From Streptomyces bikiniensis (lineage in GTDB: Bacteria > Actinomycetota > Actinomycetes > Streptomycetales > Streptomycetaceae): a DNA stretch of 39,615 bases. Shown piece by piece: positions 33,833 through 39,615 of the stretch. The stretch covers positions 1 to 39,615 of the forward strand of contig JNWL01000055.1 of assembly GCA_000716465.1 (NCBI GenBank). The letters run 5' to 3'. The position numbers were made by a program, and so were the translations under genes. Within the stretch, counting starts at the first letter, position 1. Each line of letters starts with the position of its first letter. Under the pieces are notes generated by a model. That model had not been told where the DNA came from. It was given only the letters and a program-made list of their open reading frames with translations, and made no database searches.

Positions 33833-36800
33833 ATGGGGCCGGAGGGCGGGACGACGCGGACGGTCTGCTCGTACTGCGGGGTCGGCTGCGGCATCGTCCT
33901 CGACGTGGCGCGCGACCCGGCGACCGGGCTGCGGCGGGTCGTGCGGGCGTCCGGCGACAAGGCGCACCCGGCCAACTCCGGCCGGCTGTGCACCAAGGGG
34001 GCCACGAGCGCCGACATGACGGCGGCTCCCGGGCGGCTCGGGAGGGCGCTGGTGCGGGCGGAGCGCGGGGGCGAGCCGGTCGAGGCGGACGTGGACGCCG
34101 CCGTCGCCGAGGTCGCGGGGCGGCTGCGCGCGATCCTGGACGAGCACGGGCCCGACGCGCTGGCCCTCTACGTCTCCGGGCAGATGTCCCTGGAGGCGCA
34201 GTACCTGGCGAACAAGCTGGCCAAGGGCTTCGTCCGGACGAGCCGCATCGAGTCGAACTCCCGGCTGTGCATGGCGTCGGCCGGTTCCGGCTACAAGCTG
34301 TCGCTGGGCGCGGACGGGCCGCCCGGCTCGTACCGGGACCTCGACCACGCGGACGTGTTCCTCGTGATCGGCTCCAACATGGCGGACTGCCATCCGATCC
34401 TCTTCCTGCGGATGATGGACCGGGTGAAGTCGGCCGGGGCGAAGCTGATCGTCGTGGATCCCCGGCGCAACGCCACCGCCGACAGGGCGGACCTCTTCCT
34501 GCCGATCCGGCCGGGCACCGACCTCGCCCTGCTCAACGGGCTGCTGCACCTGCTCGTGGAGAACGGGCACGTCGACGAGGAGTTCGTCGCGGAGTTCACG
34601 GAGGGCTGGGAGGACATGCCCGCCTTCCTCGCCGACTACCCGCCCGCGAAGGTCGCCGGGATCACCGGCCTCCCCGAGGCCGACATCCGGGAGGCGGCGC
34701 GGTGGATCGGCGAGGCCGGGGCCTGGACGAGCTGCTGGACCATGGGGCTCAACCAGTCCACGCACGGCACCTGGAACACCAACGCGCTCGTCAACCTGCA
34801 CCTCGCGACCGGGGCGATCTGCCGGCCGGGCGCCGGGCCGCTCTCGCTGACCGGCCAGCCCAACGCCATGGGCGGCCGGGAGATGGGCTACATGGGGCCG
34901 GGGCTGCCCGGCCAGCGGTCGGTGCTCGTGGACGCCGACCGCGCCTTCGTGGAGGAGCTGTGGAACGTGCCCGAGGGGACGCTGCGGACGGAGGCGGGGC
35001 GCGGCACGGTGGAGATGTTCGAGCGGATGGCGGCCGGGGAGGTCAGGGCCTGCTGGATCATCTGCACCAACCCGGTCGCCTCGGTCGCCAACCGCAGGAC
35101 CGTCATCGACGCCCTGGAGGCCGCCGAACTCGTCGTCACCCAGGACGTGTTCGCCGAGACCGAGACCAACGCGTACGCGGACGTGGTGCTGCCGGCCGCG
35201 CTGTGGGCGGAGTCCGACGGCGTCATGGTCAACTCCGAGCGGAACCTCACCCTCGTCCAGGGGGTGGTCGACCCGCCCGGACAGGCCCTGCCCGACTGGC
35301 TGCTGATCGCCCGCGTCGCCTGCGCGATGGGCTTCGCCGAGGGCTTCACGTACGCCTCCGCCGAGGAGGTCTTCGAGGAGCTGAAGCGGGCGTGGAACCC
35401 GGGGACCGGCTGGGACCTGCGCGGCGTGACGTACGAGAGGCTGCGCGCCGCTCCCGTCCAGTGGCCGGCCGCGGCCGTCGACGGCCCCGACCGCAACCCG
35501 GTCCGGTACCTGAACGACGGCGTCAGCCAGACGCTCCTGGAGCGCGAGAACGGCACCCGGCCCCGGCTGGCCTTCCCGACGGAGAGCGGACGGGCCCGGT
35601 TCTTCGCGCGCCCGCACCTTCCGGCGGCCGAACTGCCCGACGACGCCTATCCTTTCGTCCTCAACACCGGGCGCCTCCAGCACCAGTGGCACACGCTGAC
35701 CAAGACCGGCAAGGTGGCCAGGCTCACGAAGCTGAACCCCGGGCCCTTCGTCGAGATCCACCCCGAGGACGCGGCGGCGCTCGGCGTCGCCGAGGGCGAC
35801 GGCGTGGAGATCGCCTCGCGGCGCGGGCGCGCCGTCCTGCCCGCCGTGGTCACCGACCGGGTCCGGCCCGGGGACTGCTTCGCCCCGTTCCACTGGAACG
35901 ACCTGTTCGGCGAGTACCTGAGCGTCAACGCCGTCACCAGCGACGCCGTCGATCCGATCTCCTTCCAGCCCGAGTTCAAGGTGTGCGCGGTGACCCTCGC
36001 GAAGACGACCGCCGCCGTCTCCGCCCCCGTCTCCGTGCCCGTGTCCGCACCCGTGACCCCGCCCGTCACCGGGCCGGGGCCGGAAGGAGGTCCCGTGCCC
36101 GCGCTCGCCGCCCTGTTCGGCGTCGCGGACCTCACCCCTCCCCCGTTCACCGAGCCGGAGCGCCGCTACCTCGCGGGCTTCCTCTCCGGGCTCGCCGGAG
36201 CACCCGCCGACGGCCGCGTGCCGGTCCTCCCGGCGTCCGCGCCCTTCGCGCCGGAGCGCGGCCTCTGGGTGGACGGGGTCCTGGCCGGAACGTTCTCGCG
36301 GGCCGGAGGACCGGCGCCGCTCCCGCCCGGCGCGCCGGAGCGGGACGGGGCGGCGGGGGCCGTTCCCGCGCGCCGTCTGCTGCTCCTGTGGGCCTCCCAG
36401 ACCGGTACGGCCGAGGAGTTCGCCGCCGGTGCCGCCGGGCTGCTGGCCGAGGCCGGGCACGCCCCGGCCCTCCTGCCGATGGAGAGCGCCGACCTCGGGG
36501 AGATCGGTCCCGACGCGGACCTGCTGGTGGTGACCAGTACGTTCGGGGACGGCGACGCCCCGGACAACGGGGCGTCCTTCTGGCGGACGCTGGCCTCCCC
36601 CGAGGCGCCCCGGCTCGACGGGGTCCGCTTCGCCGTCCTGGCCTTCGGCGACTCCGGCTACGCCGACTTCTGCGGCCACGGCCGGCGGGTCGACGAGCGC
36701 CTCGCGGAACTCGGCGCCACCCGCCTCCACCCCCGCACCGACTGCGAACCCGACCACGAGGAGAGCTCGGCGGCCTGGCTGGCGGCGCTCCTGCCGCTGC

Positions 36801-37990
36801 TGGCGGCCCCGGCTCCGGCCCCCGCCCCACCCGGGCGGGTCGCCGCTTCCGGTGCGGCGCGGCCCGGGGAGTACACGAAGGCCTCTCCGTTCGCCACGCT
36901 CCTCGTCGGCAACCGGCTGCTCGGCCTGCCCGGTTCCCGGAAGGAGGTGCGGCAGTTCGCCTTCGACACCCGCGGCGGCGAGCTCGCGTACGAGGCGGGC
37001 GACGCGCTCGGGGTGTGGCCGGTGAACGGCGGCGAGCTGGTCGCCGAGTGGCTGGCGCTGACGGGGCTCGACCCCGGCGAGCCGGTCGACGCGGGCGGCG
37101 CCGGGCCCCTGCCCCTCGCCGAGGCCCTGCGGACCCGGCTCGACATCGCGCGCGTCACCCCGGAGCTGCTGAGGTTCGTGGCCGAGCGCTCCGGGAGCCA
37201 CGACCTCAAGCGGCTGCTGCGCCCCGGCAACAAGGACGAGCTGGCCAAGTGGGGGTGGGGGCTCCAGATGGCCGACGTGATCGGCGGCCTCCCCGTCCGC
37301 GCCTCCGCCGCCGAGTGGACCGGGGTGCTCAAGCGCCTCCAGCCGCGCCTGTACTCGATCTCCTCCAGCCCGCTGGCCCACCCGGGCGAGGTCCGGCTCA
37401 CCGTCTCCGTCGTGCGCTACACCAACGGCCGCGGCCGGAACCGCACCGGCGTGTGCTCGGCCTACCTCGCCGACCACGCCGACGACGGCCCCGTCCAGGT
37501 CTTCGTGCGGCGCTCCCCGCACTTCCGGCCGCCGGCCGACCCCGCCGCGCCCCTGATCATGGTCGGTCCGGGGACGGGCGTGGCGCCCTTCGTCGGCTTC
37601 CTGGAGGACCGCCTGGCCCGGGGCCACACCGGCCGCAACTGGCTGTTCTTCGGCGAGCAGCGCGAGGCCACCGACTTCTACCACCGGGAGGAGCTGGAGG
37701 CCCATCTGGCCTCCGGGCACCTCGACCGGCTCGACACCGCCTTCTCCCGCGACCGGCGGAACAAGGTCTACGTCCAGGACCGGATGCGCGAGCACGGCTC
37801 CGTCCTCTGGTCCTGGCTGCGGGACGGAGCGCACTTCCACGTCTGCGGCGACGCCGCCCGCATGGCCGCGGACGTCGACCGGACCCTGCGCGAACTCGTC
37901 GCCCGCCACGGCGGGATGGGCGACGAGGAGGCGGCGGCCTACGTGGAGCGGATGGCCGCGGACCGGCGGTACGTCCGCGACGTGTACTGA
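33833..37990 (+). CDS. assimilatory nitrate reductase fused to CysJ-like diflavin reductase
   Basis: This 1385-residue cytoplasmic enzyme combines a Mo-bisMGD nitrate reductase with its own electron donor. Residues 1-720: [4Fe-4S] ligands Cys12, Cys15, Cys19 and Cys53 ([13 protein letters not shown]), the Mo ligand Cys146 in [14 protein letters not shown] as in NasA-type enzymes, and GCG-rich MGD-binding blocks. An Ala/Pro/Val linker follows. Residues about 847-990 are a flavodoxin domain ([30 protein letters not shown]). Residues about 1020-1385 are FAD- and NADPH-binding domains ([51 protein letters not shown]). ATG at 33833 follows GGAGAGGGG. The layout should allow NADPH-driven nitrate-to-nitrite reduction in one chain. 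No nitrite reductase or nitrate transporter is in the window. Confidence 0.93.
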   Translation: MGPEGGTTRTVCSYCGVGCGIVLDVARDPATGLRRVVRASGDKAHPANSGRLCTKGATSADMTAAPGRLGRALVRAERGGEPVEADVDAAVAEVAGRLRAILDEHGPDALALYVSGQMSLEAQYLANKLAKGFVRTSRIESNSRLCMASAGSGYKLSLGADGPPGSYRDLDHADVFLVIGSNMADCHPILFLRMMDRVKSAGAKLIVVDPRRNATADRADLFLPIRPGTDLALLNGLLHLLVENGHVDEEFVAEFTEGWEDMPAFLADYPPAKVAGITGLPEADIREAARWIGEAGAWTSCWTMGLNQSTHGTWNTNALVNLHLATGAICRPGAGPLSLTGQPNAMGGREMGYMGPGLPGQRSVLVDADRAFVEELWNVPEGTLRTEAGRGTVEMFERMAAGEVRACWIICTNPVASVANRRTVIDALEAAELVVTQDVFAETETNAYADVVLPAALWAESDGVMVNSERNLTLVQGVVDPPGQALPDWLLIARVACAMGFAEGFTYASAEEVFEELKRAWNPGTGWDLRGVTYERLRAAPVQWPAAAVDGPDRNPVRYLNDGVSQTLLERENGTRPRLAFPTESGRARFFARPHLPAAELPDDAYPFVLNTGRLQHQWHTLTKTGKVARLTKLNPGPFVEIHPEDAAALGVAEGDGVEIASRRGRAVLPAVVTDRVRPGDCFAPFHWNDLFGEYLSVNAVTSDAVDPISFQPEFKVCAVTLAKTTAAVSAPVSVPVSAPVTPPVTGPGPEGGPVPALAALFGVADLTPPPFTEPERRYLAGFLSGLAGAPADGRVPVLPASAPFAPERGLWVDGVLAGTFSRAGGPAPLPPGAPERDGAAGAVPARRLLLLWASQTGTAEEFAAGAAGLLAEAGHAPALLPMESADLGEIGPDADLLVVTSTFGDGDAPDNGASFWRTLASPEAPRLDGVRFAVLAFGDSGYADFCGHGRRVDERLAELGATRLHPRTDCEPDHEESSAAWLAALLPLLAAPAPAPAPPGRVAASGAARPGEYTKASPFATLLVGNRLLGLPGSRKEVRQFAFDTRGGELAYEAGDALGVWPVNGGELVAEWLALTGLDPGEPVDAGGAGPLPLAEALRTRLDIARVTPELLRFVAERSGSHDLKRLLRPGNKDELAKWGWGLQMADVIGGLPVRASAAEWTGVLKRLQPRLYSISSSPLAHPGEVRLTVSVVRYTNGRGRNRTGVCSAYLADHADDGPVQVFVRRSPHFRPPADPAAPLIMVGPGTGVAPFVGFLEDRLARGHTGRNWLFFGEQREATDFYHREELEAHLASGHLDRLDTAFSRDRRNKVYVQDRMREHGSVLWSWLRDGAHFHVCGDAARMAADVDRTLRELVARHGGMGDEEAAAYVERMAADRRYVRDVY

Positions 37991-38013
37991 CGCGGGGCGG
38001 GGTTCAGCCCGCG
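37991..38013. terminator. hairpin across two convergent stop codons
   Basis: CGCGGG (37991-37996) pairs with CCCGCG (38008-38013) around an 11-nt loop. It starts right after the nitrate reductase stop and spans the stop of the convergent secreted-protein gene (38004-38006), so one element may end both transcripts. Confidence 0.5.
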
Positions 38014-39473
38014 GTGATGCGCAGGACCCCGGTCACCGTGCCCTGGAGGTAGGAGCCGTCCGGGGCGACGGTTCCGGCCATCTGGAGCGTGTCGTACAGG
38101 GCGCCGACGCCGACCTGCCGGGAGCGGGTGACGCGGCCGGTCTCCGGGTCGATCTGGACGTAGCGGTACGGGTCGAGGACACCCGTCCCCCCGGTGCCGG
38201 GGACGAGCGGGTCGCGGACGACGGTGTGCAGGGTGTTCGTGGCGGTGGACAGCTTCGGGACGGCCGCCGAGCGCAGGGTGTTGTCCCAGACCGTGGCGCA
38301 GCCGGTGCCGTCGGAGCGGATGTCGACCCGGGTCAGGCCGCCGGCGAAGTCGGCGGAGGAGGGCACGGACGGGCCCGCGCCGTCCGGGAGGGCCGGGTAC
38401 GGGTAGCCGTAGGTGCCGGCGACGAAGACGCTGTCGCCCGCGCCGATCGGCGAGTTCTCGCTGCCGGGGCCGCCGGCGGCCTGGAGGACGGGGATCGAGC
38501 AGATCTCGGCGCCGCCGTCGGTGCGGTAGACCTTGAGGCGGACGGTGGTGTCGGCGTTGTCGACGATCGCGACGTAGTCGGTGCCGGTCTTGGGGCCGAG
38601 GAAGGTCGGGGTGGAGCCGCTGCCCCAGCTCAGCAGGCCGGGCTTGCGGGCCCGGCCCCGGTCGTACGCCTGCCGCCAGGCGATCGCCGGGGTGCCGTCG
38701 GCGTCCGCGGTGAGCAGGTAGGTGGCGTGGGTGCTGGTGACGGCGGTGCCCTCGGGGGCGGTGGAGATGCTGTTGGCGATCCGTTCGCCTGCGGGCAGGC
38801 GCAGGGTGGAGACCCGTCCGGTCCGGTCGTCGGCGAGGCCGACCACGCCGTTGCCGGTGGCGAACCAGACGCGTCCGCGCCAGTCCGGGGAGAGGCCGGT
38901 GACCGCATCGTCGGCGGGGACGGCGGAGGCGAGGGAGAGGCTGTGGTCGACGGAGAGGCGCCACTTGCCGGAGGCGTCCTTGCGGTGGGCGACGCGCAGG
39001 AGGCTGCGGCTGCCGTCCACGACGACGAGCCGGTCCTCGTGGTCGAGGTAGGCGTAGACGCCGCCGAGGAGCGAGCCCTTGGTGAGCCGGAGGCTGGTGA
39101 GGGAGGAGCCGTCGGCCGGGTCGAGGAGGTGGACGGTCGGGACCTGGCCGAGGATCGGGGTGCACAGGACGACCGGGTATCCGTCGGAGCCGACGAGGAC
39201 GGTGGGGCAGGCGGAGGCGAGCGCCACCCGCTTCGAGGACAGGTTCCCCGCGCCGGGGCCCGCCAGCGGGGTGGTGTCCGAGGAGCCGGTGTCCCCGTGC
39301 ATGGTGGCGGTGCCGTCGGGGCCCGCGTACGGGTTGTGCGGCGGTACGGGGGCGAAGCCGGCCGTGGGCGCGGCTCCGGCGGGGACGGCGGTGGCCGTGA
39401 GGGCGAGGGCGGAGAGCAGCGCGGCGACCAGGGGCCCGCGGCGGGCGCGGGGGCGTGCGGACGGGGCGGTCAT
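38004..39473 (-). CDS. secreted protein of unknown function, propeller-like repeats
   Basis: This 489-residue protein has a Sec or Tat-like signal peptide: basic start (SARPRARRGP), hydrophobic core LVAALLSALALTATAVPAGA, cleavage near AGAAPT. The mature part has recurring strands with DG/DxG turns (VHLLDPADGSSLTSLRL, LVVVDGSRSLLRVAHRK, VWFATGNGVVGLADDRTGRV, TYLLTADADGTPAIAWR, YVQIDPETGRVTRSR), the look of a PQQ/YncE-like beta-propeller. Two or three Cys pairs (ASACPTVL, VVLCTP) could form disulfides outside the cell. ATG at 39473 has AAGGAA about 13 nt upstream. No enzyme motif is seen, so a binding or scaffold role is possible. It is convergent with the nitrate reductase and its link to that gene is doubtful. 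Confidence 0.8.
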   Translation of the reverse strand: MTAPSARPRARRGPLVAALLSALALTATAVPAGAAPTAGFAPVPPHNPYAGPDGTATMHGDTGSSDTTPLAGPGAGNLSSKRVALASACPTVLVGSDGYPVVLCTPILGQVPTVHLLDPADGSSLTSLRLTKGSLLGGVYAYLDHEDRLVVVDGSRSLLRVAHRKDASGKWRLSVDHSLSLASAVPADDAVTGLSPDWRGRVWFATGNGVVGLADDRTGRVSTLRLPAGERIANSISTAPEGTAVTSTHATYLLTADADGTPAIAWRQAYDRGRARKPGLLSWGSGSTPTFLGPKTGTDYVAIVDNADTTVRLKVYRTDGGAEICSIPVLQAAGGPGSENSPIGAGDSVFVAGTYGYPYPALPDGAGPSVPSSADFAGGLTRVDIRSDGTGCATVWDNTLRSAAVPKLSTATNTLHTVVRDPLVPGTGGTGVLDPYRYVQIDPETGRVTRSRQVGVGALYDTLQMAGTVAPDGSYLQGTVTGVLRITAG

Positions 39474-39548
39474 GACGAGGACGGGTTCCTTCCGGAAGGA
39501 GGGGCGGGGACGGGGGCGGGACGCGTGCGTGCCGGGCGGGGATGGCCG

Positions 39549-39598
39549 CGTACGGGCGTGGAGGAGGCTCGTACGGGCGGAGTGGTGCGTACGGGCGG
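39549..39598. repeat. three direct CGTACGGGCG repeats upstream of the secreted-protein gene
   Basis: CGTACGGGCG occurs at 39549, 39570 and 39589, about 20 bp apart (two helical turns), 76-125 bp upstream of ATG 39473 on the minus strand. TCCTTCCGGAAGGA, a 14-bp palindrome, lies at 39487-39500. The window ends soon after, so the array may continue. A regulatory role is possible. Confidence 0.45.
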
Positions 39599-39615
39599 GG
39601 CGGCGGGCACGGCGG

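Noticed and set aside
33617..37909. 1430-codon minus-strand frame over the nitrate reductase
   Set aside because: The plus frame has Fe-S cysteines, Mo ligand and flavoprotein motifs; the minus frame is a shadow.

Overview
The window is about 39.6 kb of very GC-rich DNA. Dense genes with GTG and TTG starts, an AfsR-type SARP regulator, an actinobacterial monomeric isocitrate dehydrogenase and a long-form GAPDH all point to a Streptomyces or close relative. I see no rRNA, tRNA or CRISPR array. The mix of housekeeping and accessory genes fits chromosomal sequence; the exact species cannot be read from it.

Layout. (1) 1-6.6 kb: a truncated ECF sigma factor with a fused zinc-finger and membrane tail, a small unknown protein, monomeric NADP isocitrate dehydrogenase behind a PAP2-like membrane protein, a small membrane protein and a LacI-family regulator. 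(2) 6.9-14.5 kb: a VanW-family envelope protein, a serine hydrolase, GAPDH with an N-terminal extension and a very strong terminator, a DUF817 membrane protein, and a cold-shock protein (long structured leader) followed by a DEAD-box RNA helicase. (3) 14.5-17.85 kb: an apparent small island bounded by a frameshifted gene remnant and a Tn3-family transposase remnant. It holds an XRE-cupin regulator divergent from an EamA exporter and a free-standing B3/B4 (tRNA-editing-like) protein, with two 35-bp direct repeats in the divergent promoter. (4) 17.85-23 kb: an HxlR regulator divergent from an SgcJ/EcaC-like protein, an F420/NADP oxidoreductase-like protein, and a 1067-residue AfsR-like regulator preceded by three heptamers with an 11-bp period, the geometry of a SARP operator. 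(5) 23.4-38 kb: a molybdenum block. It contains an HTH-TOBE regulator, ModA and a fused ModB-ModC; a small molybdopterin-domain oxidoreductase; an FAD subunit plus a fused [2Fe-2S]/molybdenum hydroxylase (xanthine-dehydrogenase type) divergent from a PucR regulator; a second HTH-TOBE regulator; and a 1385-residue nitrate reductase fused to a CysJ-like diflavin reductase. (6) 38-39.6 kb: a secreted propeller-like protein of unknown role.

How the genes may work together: block 5 reads as molybdate uptake, molybdate sensing and three Mo enzymes side by side, covering purine oxidation and nitrate assimilation (nitrogen scavenging). Both TOBE regulators appear to be leaderless genes, each with a TANNNT box 6-7 nt before its ATG. 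Block 3 could be a regulated export-plus-editing response to a harmful amino acid; this is inference. No Mo-cofactor synthesis gene and no XdhC-like maturation factor is present here.
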